The position numbers and the translations under genes are program-made. The notes below the pieces were generated by a model. The model made no database searches. It worked only from the letters and a program-made list of their open reading frames with translations, and was not told the origin of the DNA. From Deinococcus humi (GTDB lineage: Bacteria; Deinococcota; Deinococci; Deinococcales; Deinococcaceae), in the NCBI RefSeq assembly GCF_014201875.1, contig NZ_JACHFL010000011.1, positions 62,001 to 126,000 of the forward strand: 64,000 bases of DNA, given 5' to 3'. Below are positions 8,563-17,461 of the stretch, one piece after another. Numbering within the stretch: the stretch's first letter is position 1; each line of letters starts with the position of its first letter.

Positions 8563-9837
8563 TTGACCCCGCCTGATTCGGCTGCTCCCGCCCGCAGCCG
8601 CGTGATTGCAGCCTCGCCCGTGTATTACGGCTGGGTCATCGTGGCAGCGGGCACGCTGGGCGTGATCATGACCACGCCCGGACAGACGGTGGGCGTTTCG
8701 GCGTTTCTCGATCCGATTATCAAGGAGCTGGGATTAAGCCGCTCTCTGGTGTCTACCCTGTACCTGTTGGGAACCCTGATGGGCGCGCTCGCCATGTCGT
8801 TCGTGGGCCGCGCCATCGACCGCTTCGGGCCGCGCCGGATCGTGACGGTGGTGGCCGCGCTCTTCGCCCTGGCCTGTGTCCTGATGGGCTTCGTGCGTGG
8901 GCCGTGGACGCTGCTCGTGGGCTTCGTCCTGCTGCGTGGGCTGGGCCAGGGCGCCCTGGGGCTGGTCAGCGCGCACGTGGTCAACCTGTGGTTCGTGCGC
9001 CGCCGGGGCCTGGCCCTCGGGCTCACCGGACTCGGGGCGGCCCTCGCCAACGGCCTGTTTCCCCCGGTGATCCAGGCCTTGATCGAAGCCCACGGCTGGC
9101 GCAGCGCCTACATGATGCTGGGAGGGCTGGTCGCCGTGACAATCCTGCCGGTTGGGGCAATGTTGTTCCGGGACCGCCCCGAACGTTATGGGTTGATCCC
9201 TGACAGCCACTCGGCCCCATCTGGCGCACCCCTACCCGTCGAGCAGGCCCTCACGCTGCCCCAGGCCCGGCGCACGCCCATGTTCTGGCTGCTGATCGCC
9301 AGCGGCGCGCTGCAATCCGCTCTGGGCACCGGTCTGATCTTTCATCACTTTTCGCTGCTGGCCGACGCGGGGGTCACCCGCGACACGGCGGCACTGGTGT
9401 TCGTTCCGATCGCCGCCGTGTACGCCACGTCCAACCTGCTGAGCGGCGTGTTCCTCGACCGCTTCTCCCCCCGCCGGCTGATTCCCGCGTCGCTGGTGGC
9501 ACTGACCCTCGCGTTGCTGGCGCCACTCCTGATCCATGACGGGCCCACCGCCCTGGCCTACGGTGGATTGCTGGGTCTAATGCAGGGCATGCAGTCCGCA
9601 GTCTCGGTCAGCGCATGGGGCTATTACTTCGGGCGGACACACCTGGGGGCCATCCGGGGTCTGGCCTTCACCACCTCGGTGGCAGGCACGGCCTTCGGGC
9701 CGCTGCTCTTCGCGCTTGGCAAGGATTGGACTGGGTCCTACGCGTCTGTCCTGCTGGTCAGCGCCCTGGTGCCCCTGTTGCTGGCTGCCGTGGCCTGGAA
9801 AACTCCAGTTCCAGCTGTGAACCAGGACGGCACTTGA
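8563..9837 (+). CDS. MFS transporter (12-span permease)
   Basis: Major facilitator protein of about 424 residues. The N-terminal span YYGWVIVAAGTLGVIMT leads to the A-motif-like loop GRAIDRFGPRRIV between helices 2 and 3; a second, degenerate copy FLDRFSPRRL lies between helices 8 and 9, as expected from the duplicated fold. Twelve hydrophobic segments can be traced. The opening PVYYGWVIV and proline/glycine-rich helix 1 resemble the oxalate/formate and monocarboxylate branch of the superfamily, so a small organic acid is a reasonable guess but not shown. TTG 8563 is preferred over GTG 8557 because CAGGGAG at 8551-8557 is then five bases upstream. It stands alone, without catabolic genes. Confidence 0.85.
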   Translation: MTPPDSAAPARSRVIAASPVYYGWVIVAAGTLGVIMTTPGQTVGVSAFLDPIIKELGLSRSLVSTLYLLGTLMGALAMSFVGRAIDRFGPRRIVTVVAALFALACVLMGFVRGPWTLLVGFVLLRGLGQGALGLVSAHVVNLWFVRRRGLALGLTGLGAALANGLFPPVIQALIEAHGWRSAYMMLGGLVAVTILPVGAMLFRDRPERYGLIPDSHSAPSGAPLPVEQALTLPQARRTPMFWLLIASGALQSALGTGLIFHHFSLLADAGVTRDTAALVFVPIAAVYATSNLLSGVFLDRFSPRRLIPASLVALTLALLAPLLIHDGPTALAYGGLLGLMQGMQSAVSVSAWGYYFGRTHLGAIRGLAFTTSVAGTAFGPLLFALGKDWTGSYASVLLVSALVPLLLAAVAWKTPVPAVNQDGT

Positions 9838-10032
9838 ACTGGCCGGGGGGAAGCCGGCCAGCAGCCTGATTTCCAGGCGGGTAGGGCCTCGATTGCCGCA
9901 GTGTCCCCCACGCGGTACAGCTTCGAGGGTTTGCGTTCGCTGGACACTTTCGACATACTGACCTCAACCGCAGGTGCGGCACCTCCTTACCGAGTGTGCC
10001 CCTGGAGAACAACTGGTGACAGCGTGACCCCA

Positions 10033-10053
10033 GACAAAGACGATGTCTTTGTC
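10033..10053. promoter_or_regulatory. Perfect 9-bp hairpin upstream of the SulP gene
   Basis: GACAAAGAC (10033-10041), three-base loop GAT, GTCTTTGTC (10045-10053): a perfect stem about 35 bases before the SulP start. It has no T-run behind it (CCCCCGG follows), so it could be an operator, an mRNA leader structure or part of a terminator for anything entering from the left. The 250 bases between the MFS gene and this hairpin hold no gene I can support. Confidence 0.45.
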
Positions 10054-10087
10054 CCCCGGTGCTCAGCCGCCACTGCGGAAATTGACG

Positions 10088-11584
<1,497 letters not shown>

Positions 11585-11602
11585 ATCAACACACCCAGAA
11601 CG

Positions 11603-11637
11603 AGGAAGACAGGACGCAAGGTGCGTTCTGTCTTCCT
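11603..11637 (+). terminator. Terminator-like hairpin after the SulP gene
   Basis: Long near-perfect inverted repeat AGGAAGACAGGACGC / GCGTTCTGTCTTCCT (one G-T pair) with a five-base loop, 18 bases after the SulP stop. The T-run is short (TTTG), so it may be bidirectional or an mRNA-stabilising end. Confidence 0.7.
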
Positions 11638-11989
11638 TTGAAGACGTGCTTAAACAGGGTATGCGGGCGGGGGCCGCACCCGAAGCGCTGGCGAAGGAGT
11701 GGCACCAGACGGTGCTGGGCAGGGTGTACGAATTGACGGGCCGCACACCGGTCCTGCTGCCAATGGTGATCGCTTGAGCGGTGGGGTTTTCTGGCCTCCC
11801 TCTGAGCGAGCCGATTCCGCCTCGCTGGTCAACCACATCAGGCCGTCATCCGATGGAGTTGGCCAGGCAGGCCATGCTCACGCTCAGCAGGGGCCAGCTT
11901 CCGTGTCTATGACGGTGGTGAGGCCGCGCCACTTCAGAGCGGACGTCACACAGGCTGGCTACTGCGCTAAATCCACAAGCAGTTTCTGG

Positions 11990-12480
11990 TCTCTTCTGAA
12001 AATACCGATTCTGGCCAAAGAATCATAAAAAATAACGATATAAATATATTTAAACCGCTTCTATTTTAAAGATCAGAGATTAATTGTTTTGTAAAGGAAC
12101 TCTAGTTATTGATTATGAGTGCCAAGAGCCTCATTCTGATTTATAAATTCGACGAGCTAAGTATTCTCTTACAGCTTTCTTACTCATCTAGAATTGGGAA
12201 GCGATGTGAGATCAATATGATCTTTCTGTTCAAAAAAATTCTCTTACAAATTTCATACAGATTATTCTTGCGAGGTCTGATCCTCCCCCTATACCCCCAT
12301 AAATTTAAGACTGAAACGATTTTTATGTAAAAAACTCAGCAAGGATAGTGGGTCATTTATGGATACTTCATAGATGAAGCTTTGGCAAATTCTGTAGCGT
12401 GATGACAGCCGAGAAGGAATCCCACTAAGGCGACAACTTCGCCGCCCTCAATCCAATCATCTACAGTTCTTGTCTCCCAT
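11990..12480. other. AT-rich leader region before the NPCBM lipoprotein gene
   Basis: Between the SulP terminator and 12508 there is no gene I can support. From about 12000 to 12330 base composition shifts sharply to A and T (runs such as ATAAAAAATAACGATATAA, TATATTTAAA and TTTTATGTAAAAAA), unlike all flanking DNA. A 73-codon plus-strand frame (12109-12330) has no ribosome site and an unnatural protein, so I leave it out. The segment most likely carries promoter elements for the lipoprotein gene, and may be foreign DNA or a bound-protein region. Confidence 0.5.
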
Positions 12481-12508
12481 CTCTCACCAAGCTCTCAGGA
12501 GAAATCAC

Positions 12509-14368
12509 ATGTCCCCCCTCCCCGCTTCAGCTCCTCTGTCCCTGCTCGCCCAATCCGCCCGTTCCCTCCGCTGGCTGGTGTGGTGTGCGCCCCTGATCCT
12601 GGCGGCCTGCTCCGGGCCCAGCACCCCTGAGGACCAGGCGGAGGTGACGGCTCAGCAGCCAGCACTCGAGGACAGCGTGGACAACAGCGCGGATCGCTCC
12701 TGGACCGATGAAGAGGTGGGCACTCGCCTGACCGAGCAAGGATTGAGTGCCGGAGATAACACGCTGAGCAACATGCCCTGGGCAGCGGCCACCAACGGCT
12801 GGGGACCAGTCGAACGCAACACCAGCACCGGCGAGGCCAAGAGCGGCGACGGGCGGACCATCACCCTGAACGGCAAGAAGTACAAGACTGGTCTGGGCGT
12901 TCACGCCAGTTCCTCAGTGACCTTCAATTTGGCCAGCACATGCAAGCTGTTCGTAGCCGACATTGGGATCGACGACGAGGTGGGGAAACAGGGCAGCGTC
13001 AATTTTCAGGTGTACGGCGACAACGTCAAACTCTACGACAGCGGCAAGATGACGGGGGCCAGCACCACCAAGAGCCTGAAGGTCAATATCGAAGGCCGTA
13101 AGGTCCTGAAGCTGACCGTCACCGACGCAAGCGATAAAAATGCTTACGATCACGCAGACTGGGCCGCACCTATGCTGCAGGGCTGCGTGGTCCCGGTGAA
13201 GACCGTCCTCCCGATCGCTCCTGTGCCCGTTCTACCTGCGCCTGTGATTCCTGTACCTGCGCCCACACCAGCCCCTGCGATTGTCAGCGGACCGCTGGTC
13301 ATCACCAAAGGTGGCACCTACACCGGCGAATACCTGAGCAACGATCCCACCGTCGCCGCCGTCAAGATCAAGACCGCCGAGCCCGTCATCCTCGAAAACT
13401 GCACCCTGCGTGGACGCGGCCACCTGATCGACGCCTCCTGGACCTCCGCCAACCTGATCGTCCGCAACTGCAAAGGGTATGGCCTGAACCCCAACGATCC
13501 CACCCGCATCCCCGGCCGCTTTGTGCAGGCCCAGGGCATCGTCTCCCTGCTGATCGAAAACAACTTCATGGAAAAGACGGCTGGCATCTACGTCAACAAG
13601 TGGCAAGGCGACAAGGGGCTGCCCGTCAGCGTCGTGATCCGCAACAACCTGGCCCGCAACATTGAGGGCCGCTACAGTGATGGCAACGGTGGGTTTCAGG
13701 ACAAGTTCTACCGGGTCCAGTTCGTGCAACTCAATGGCATGCTGGATCTGAGCGGTGCCGAGATTGCCTGGAACCGTGTGGAGAACACCGCCCGCCAGAG
13801 TCACGTCGAAGACGTGATCAACATCTACGCCTCCAACGGCACGGCCAGCAGCCCGATCCGCATCCATGACAACCTGATCAACGGTGCGTTCGCCGGACGT
13901 CCCGACGCTTCGTACAGCGGCGGCGGCATCATGATGGGTGACGGTTGCGGTTCGGGCTACACCGAGGCGACCAACAACACCGTGCTGGAAACCAGCAACT
14001 ACGGCATCGCCGTGGCCGGCGGTCACCACCAGAGCGTCAAGGGCAACACCATCCTGGCGCTGGGCAAACTGAGTGATGGCACGCTGCTGGACGCCGAGAG
14101 TGACGCGGGCTTCTACCTGCGCAACTACTGCTCGACGCCCAATGACACCAGCACGGTGGTGGCCGAAGGCAACACCGTGGGCTGGAGTGTCCCAAGCAGC
14201 AAAAGCCCTCATTCCCGCTGGGACTGGTCTGCGACTGCCGGGGTGGAACGCAACAACACCCGCGTCCAGAATCAGAAACGCGCCGTCGATCCGCAACTGC
14301 TGGCCCAGGCCGTCACCGCCTGGGAAGGCCGCGCCCGAGCTGCGGGAATGGTCACTGGCCCACGCTGA
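12509..14368 (+). CDS. Lipoprotein with NPCBM domain and right-handed beta-helix
   Basis: 619 residues from ATG 12509, preceded by CAGGAGAAATCAC. A signal peptide ends in the lipobox LILAAC, so the mature protein is lipid-anchored. Residues about 90-230 match the NPCBM/NEW2 carbohydrate-binding module (WGPVERNTSTGE, YKTGLGVHASSSVTF, LFVADIGIDDEVG, LKLTVTDA). A proline-rich linker (VLPAPVIPVPAPTPAP) then leads to a parallel beta-helix of about 350 residues with stacked turns such as VILENCTLRG, LIVRNCKGYG and LIENNFMEKTAGIYV, typical of polysaccharide lyases and surface glycan-binding proteins. Active-site residues cannot be assigned by eye. It probably binds or cleaves a cell-surface or environmental polysaccharide outside the cell. 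It is monocistronic, with its own terminator. Confidence 0.85.
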   Translation: MSPLPASAPLSLLAQSARSLRWLVWCAPLILAACSGPSTPEDQAEVTAQQPALEDSVDNSADRSWTDEEVGTRLTEQGLSAGDNTLSNMPWAAATNGWGPVERNTSTGEAKSGDGRTITLNGKKYKTGLGVHASSSVTFNLASTCKLFVADIGIDDEVGKQGSVNFQVYGDNVKLYDSGKMTGASTTKSLKVNIEGRKVLKLTVTDASDKNAYDHADWAAPMLQGCVVPVKTVLPIAPVPVLPAPVIPVPAPTPAPAIVSGPLVITKGGTYTGEYLSNDPTVAAVKIKTAEPVILENCTLRGRGHLIDASWTSANLIVRNCKGYGLNPNDPTRIPGRFVQAQGIVSLLIENNFMEKTAGIYVNKWQGDKGLPVSVVIRNNLARNIEGRYSDGNGGFQDKFYRVQFVQLNGMLDLSGAEIAWNRVENTARQSHVEDVINIYASNGTASSPIRIHDNLINGAFAGRPDASYSGGGIMMGDGCGSGYTEATNNTVLETSNYGIAVAGGHHQSVKGNTILALGKLSDGTLLDAESDAGFYLRNYCSTPNDTSTVVAEGNTVGWSVPSSKSPHSRWDWSATAGVERNNTRVQNQKRAVDPQLLAQAVTAWEGRARAAGMVTGPR

Positions 14369-14386
14369 TCCCCCCTCGTCACTCGG

Positions 14387-14419
14387 AAAAGCCACTTCCA
14401 GAATGGAAGTGGCTTTTTT
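14387..14419 (+). terminator. Rho-independent terminator
   Basis: AAAAGCCACTTCCA, loop GAA, TGGAAGTGGCTTTTTT: a perfect stem with a six-T tail, 19 bases after the lipoprotein stop. Confidence 0.9.
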
Positions 14420-14732
14420 GGACACTGTTCGTCCAGAAGTCTGGACAGCAAGGGCACGCTGAGGGTTCAACGCCACAAGATTCGGAGGGAGTCCTATTGA
14501 ATACCCACCTTCGGGACGCAGGGTATCCGGCACAGACAACGCGCCGTGTGTCCGATTCTTCCCTGACAAGAGCGGTTGGCATTCTGCCTTTGCGCCTAGT
14601 GGTGTCGTCAGGGCGAACCCCCGTCCACCACTGAGAGGTGGGGGCGTGCGTTGAGAGGTGGCCAATATTGGGACCATTGTTATGTGATGTCAGCGATGCT
14701 GGATGAGAAAGCCCGCTCTGACGGGGTTCTCG

Positions 14733-14920
14733 CTACGTGGTGGCTGCTTCCCTGCGCTTAAATCGTCTCGTCAGGTCCTTCCGCGCCGGGTTTTCCACCC
14801 AGCGGAAAGCAGCGATAGACACGGCGATCAACACGGCCACATACACGATCAGGAAAAGCCAGGACTCACTGCCGATCCCCACGCGGTCAAGCCCCAGCTT
14901 GACGTAGTGCGGCTGCGGCG
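14733..14920 (-). pseudogene. C-terminal fragment of an acyltransferase-3 family protein
   Basis: On the minus strand a frame ending TAG at 14733-14735 reads HYVKLGLDRVGIGSESWLF, then a hydrophobic span LIVYVAVLIAVSIAAF and RWVENPARKDLTRRF. The last span followed by a W-E-x-P-x-R motif is the normal end of membrane O-acyltransferases (Acyl_transf_3) that acetylate lipopolysaccharide, capsule or exopolysaccharide. Only the final 60 residues remain; upstream of about 14920 the frame is lost. The rest of 14420-14990 holds no gene I can support. Confidence 0.5.
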
Positions 14921-14990
14921 CAGGCCACCGTGGCGGCCCTCAAGCAGATCCGGACGACCTGGACAAGGAAGCGGGCGCGCAGCAGATCCG

Positions 14991-15036
14991 GAAATGCTAT
15001 TTACCTAGGAATCTATTTTATTAGAATGCTATTTTC
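14991..15036. repeat. Three iteron-like direct repeats at the end of the RHH partition gene
   Basis: Three imperfect copies of GAATGCTATTTT at 14991-15003 (GAAATGCTATTTA), 15008-15020 (GGAATCTATTTTA) and 15023-15036 (AGAATGCTATTTTC), spaced 16-17 bases. They are AT-rich in GC-rich surroundings and overlap the stop codon of the ribbon-helix-helix gene. Short direct repeats next to a ParA/RHH pair are typical centromere sites bound by the RHH protein; that role here is inferred. Confidence 0.5.
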
Positions 15037-15313
15037 GATCTAACCATTGCTGCAGCAATTGGCGAACCACTGTGCTGACCTCAACCCCTTGCTGAAGGGC
15101 TTTGATCCGCACCGCCCGCCTCAACTCTGGAGGGACAGTGACATTCAGCTGCACCATCTTTTCTGCTGGCGCATCCACTGGCGGTGGTGTGCCCTGAGCC
15201 TTTCCCCTTCCCTGCTGGGAGGCGTCAGGAATTGCAGCAGGGGTGGGCACTGGTGCAGCTTTTTCACCCGTACGGAGAACGTCACCCAATTTCGGGCGCT
15301 TGCTCTTGGTCAT
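15029..15313 (-). CDS. Ribbon-helix-helix partition protein (ParB-equivalent)
   Basis: 94 residues with a flexible, basic, Ala/Pro-rich N-terminus (MTKSKRPKLGDVLRTGEK) and a C-terminal RHH domain: strand KMVQLNVTVPPELRRAVRIKA then the helix EVSTVVRQLLQQWLDRK. Small proteins of this kind serve as centromere-binding partners of short ParA ATPases on plasmids; the N-terminal tail would stimulate the ATPase. It overlaps the upstream ParA gene by four bases (ATGA), so the two are coupled. Because the ParA gene is damaged, it may no longer act in partition. Confidence 0.75.
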   Translation of the reverse strand: MTKSKRPKLGDVLRTGEKAAPVPTPAAIPDASQQGRGKAQGTPPPVDAPAEKMVQLNVTVPPELRRAVRIKALQQGVEVSTVVRQLLQQWLDRK

Positions 15314-15882
15314 TCTAGTAACTCCTTCCAGACTGCGGCGTATTCATCCAGGTCTGTCGGTGTTCCACCGAAGGCCGCCTTGTACGCTTCAAGCTCGCGG
15401 ACCCGGGCATTCAGTACAGGGAGACCCGTCAGTGCATCCTCTGCTTCACGGGCCAGGCGGCGACGTGGGTTGTACCGGGTGAGCAGAACGGCCACAGCGA
15501 GTTCTTCCCGCTGTGCCTGAAGATCGGCCAGGAGTTCGAGTGTCGGTCCCAGGCGGTCCACTTCCAGACCTGTTGGCGCCACAGGGACCAGAGCGATGTC
15601 CGCCAGGCCGCCAGCCCGGAGCAGCAGCTCACGGGAGTTTGGCGGCGTGTCAATGATGACCATACTCCCTGTGGCCTGAGCAGCTTTGACCTGACGGGCC
15701 AGGCGGTCCGGTTCACCTTGAATCACTTCGAATGGAAGCTCAGCATGAGCGGCCCAACGGTGGGCGCTGTGTTCGCTATCCGCATCAATCACCGTGACCC
15801 GTTGCCCAAATTGAGCCGCCACAGCAGCGAGATAAAGCGTTGTCGTCGTTTTCCCAACGCCTCTTTGAGGCGGTTCTGGCAA
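15310..15882 (-). CDS. ParA-type ATPase, 5' end replaced by IS DNA
   Basis: A small (about 190 aa) ParA/MinD-type ATPase: P-loop RGVGKTTTTLYLA, switch-type VTVIDADSEHSAHRWA and Walker B MVIIDTPPNS. Normal relatives begin with 8-10 residues forming the first strand (hydrophobic, then KGGVGKTT). Here the frame before RGVGKTT reads MPEPPQ and comes from the terminal repeat of the IS6 element that begins at 15872 (TTGCCAGAACC on this strand). The natural start and first strand are thus lost, and Lys-Gly of the deviant Walker A motif has become Gln-Arg. If made, from the TTG, the protein is probably inactive or impaired. Confidence 0.7.
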   Translation of the reverse strand: MPEPPQRGVGKTTTTLYLAAVAAQFGQRVTVIDADSEHSAHRWAAHAELPFEVIQGEPDRLARQVKAAQATGSMVIIDTPPNSRELLLRAGGLADIALVPVAPTGLEVDRLGPTLELLADLQAQREELAVAVLLTRYNPRRRLAREAEDALTGLPVLNARVRELEAYKAAFGGTPTDLDEYAAVWKELLE

Positions 15883-16674
15883 GTGAACTTCGGTAGGCTG
15901 GTGAGCGGTGAACGGACCGTAAGCCCTACCGCCACCGTTGCCCCCTGAGCGTCATCGGTGACGCGCTGCGGTTGGACCACTGCTTCCCCTGAGTCAGCGT
16001 GACGTGTAAGAACTGCTTCACGAGCGCGGTGTTCAGGTCAGCCACGAAACCCTCCGGCAATGGAGCATCTAGTTCGCGCCACTCCTCACCGAGGCACTGC
16101 GCCACCGGGAGGGGACGCCGGGGTTCCCGGTGGTTTTTGGACGAGGTGTGCGTGGAGGCCGGTGGGGTCAAGCATTGGCTCTGGAGGGCTGTGGATGAAT
16201 CTGGGGCTGTCCTGGACACCCTGCTTCAGGAACACCGCGACACTGCGGCGGCCAAGTCTTTTTTTGTGCGTCTGTTGGGGGACTACGACGTGCCGGAGAT
16301 CATTCACACCAACAAACTTTGGAGCTACGGCGCAGTGGTCCGAGAACTTTCTGTGCTCCACGTTGTGGAGCACGTCCAAGTTATTTCCAAAGCCCGCTGC
16401 AATAACCTGGTTGGACAGTCCCATCGCAGGGCACGGCAGCAGGAACGCAGTCAGCTCGGCTTCAAACGCCGTAGACGGGCTCAAGAATTTCTGGCGTTGC
16501 ACGCTCGCGTTTCGAACCTTTACCGTCACACCCGAACCACCGTCCTCGCCCCCCGCCGACGAAGCAATCAAGATGCAGTGCTGCTCCGCTGGCGGGACGC
16601 CATGCAGCAGGCGGCTTGAGAATCAAGCTGCCTGCTGTCCTACTGTGGCCCTCTGAAATTAAGTTGCCATAACC
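15872..16674 (+). mobile_element. IS6-family insertion sequence, type A, 803 bp, degenerate
   Basis: Bounded by imperfect inverted repeats GGTTCTGGCAAGTGAACTTC (left) and, on the other strand, GGTTATGGCAACTTAATTTC (right). No target-site duplication is visible at the edges. It carries one transposase relic (15950-16619). Its left end cuts the ParA gene. Just past its right end lies a terminal repeat of a different IS type (16675-16700), showing nested or adjacent insertions. Confidence 0.8.
15950..16619 (+). pseudogene. IS6-family transposase, inactive
   Basis: The first quarter is out of frame with stops (SQRDV, LLHERGVQVSHETLRQW in pieces), while from about 16080 to TGA 16619 the frame is open: WFLDEVCVEAGGVKHWLWRA, VLDTLLQEHRDTAAAKSFF, FKRRRRAQEFLALHARVSNL. 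The first catalytic Asp (LDEV) is there, but the second is Asn (HTNKLWS, where HTDKLWS is usual) and the expected Glu after RCNNL is missing. With a broken N-terminus and lost DDE residues it cannot transpose on its own. Confidence 0.75.
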
Positions 16675-16700
16675 CCTGACGCCAACAACCTGCCACAACC
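16675..16700. mobile_element. Solo terminal repeat of a type C IS6-like element
   Basis: GCCAACAACCTGCCACAACC resembles the terminus found at 25320-25344 and 26434-26459 (CCCAACAACTTGCCACAACC). It abuts the right end of the type A element. No associated transposase remains on either side, so it is a deletion scar. Confidence 0.45.
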
Positions 16701-16783
16701 ATGCGATGAAGTTCTCTAGGCGCTGCGATCTCCAGGGCCCAGGCGGAACACCTCTGCTCTCCCCTCCCCTATTCCCTGACCCT

Positions 16784-17389
16784 TTACTGGCGGCGCACGA
16801 GCGGCAGGTAGACCTCATCCACGATTTCCATCAGGACGTCATCCGGAACTTCAGCCACACCACGCATGAGGTACTCGTGGCGGAGCAAGGCCAGGGCCAC
16901 GCCTGCCACCCGTGGGCGCAGCGCCTCTGGGCGCGCCTCGCCCTGGGCCACAGCGCGTTCCAGAACGGCCATGAACAGCTCAGCCCCACCTTCAGCTCCC
17001 CTGGCCTGCAGCTGCTTCAGGACTTCCGGGTCCTCAGGGAGGCCAGCCAGCAGGCCGCGCAGCACTTCCCCAAGAGGAGAAGCCCAGTGCTGATTCGCGC
17101 TCCGCATGATGGTCAGGATGTTCTCGCGCAAGTTCCCGGTATCCGGCGGCGTGAATTGTTCGGCGGCAAGGTGTCTATAGGCCGCGAACGCCAGGGCGGC
17201 GCGGCCTGGCCAGCGGCGGTACAGCGCGTTCTTATTGGTCCCCGCACGGCGCGCCACCTGATCCATGTTGAAGTTGGCATATCCCGCAGTCAGCAGTTCG
17301 GCGGCGGCTGCGCGAAGGATGGCCTGCTCAAGGACGGCGCCACGGCGGCGCTTGGGGACTGGGGTGTCGTCGGGCATTACGCTGGTCAT
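16784..17389 (-). CDS. TetR/AcrR-family repressor
   Basis: 201 residues. The N-terminal DNA-binding domain has the usual pattern AILRAAAAELLTAGYANFNMDQVARRAGTNKNALYRRWPGRAAL (shown in parts: helix-turn-helix MDQVARRAGTNKNALYRRW at about residues 42-60); the rest is the all-helical ligand-binding and dimer region. Two ATGs, 17389 and 17377, are possible; neither has a strong ribosome site. It is divergent from the gene at 17462, and a near-perfect inverted repeat (17429-17449) sits between them, so it most likely represses that gene and itself until a ligand, unknown, is bound. Confidence 0.85.
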   Translation of the reverse strand: MTSVMPDDTPVPKRRRGAVLEQAILRAAAAELLTAGYANFNMDQVARRAGTNKNALYRRWPGRAALAFAAYRHLAAEQFTPPDTGNLRENILTIMRSANQHWASPLGEVLRGLLAGLPEDPEVLKQLQARGAEGGAELFMAVLERAVAQGEARPEALRPRVAGVALALLRHEYLMRGVAEVPDDVLMEIVDEVYLPLVRRQ

Positions 17390-17428
17390 TCCACTGTACA
17401 GCTTGATCTTGAGCGCCTATCTTTCCAT

Positions 17429-17449
17429 TAAGGTACTTGGCGTACCTTA
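17429..17449. promoter_or_regulatory. Candidate TetR operator
   Basis: TAAGGTAC - TTGGC - GTACCTTA: perfect 8-bp arms around a 5-bp centre, placed 12 bases before the ATG of the gene at 17462 and 40 bases from the divergent TetR start. Size and position fit a TetR-family operator. Confidence 0.65.
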
Positions 17450-17461
17450 CCGGGAGGGCTT

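Noticed and set aside
12109..12330. 73-codon frame in the AT-rich island
   Set aside because: AT-rich DNA gives Ile/Leu/Lys-rich peptides by chance; no ribosome site.
13232..14677. 481-aa minus-strand frame opposite the NPCBM lipoprotein
   Set aside because: Shadow of the high-GC coding strand; the plus-strand protein has clear domains, signal peptide and terminator.
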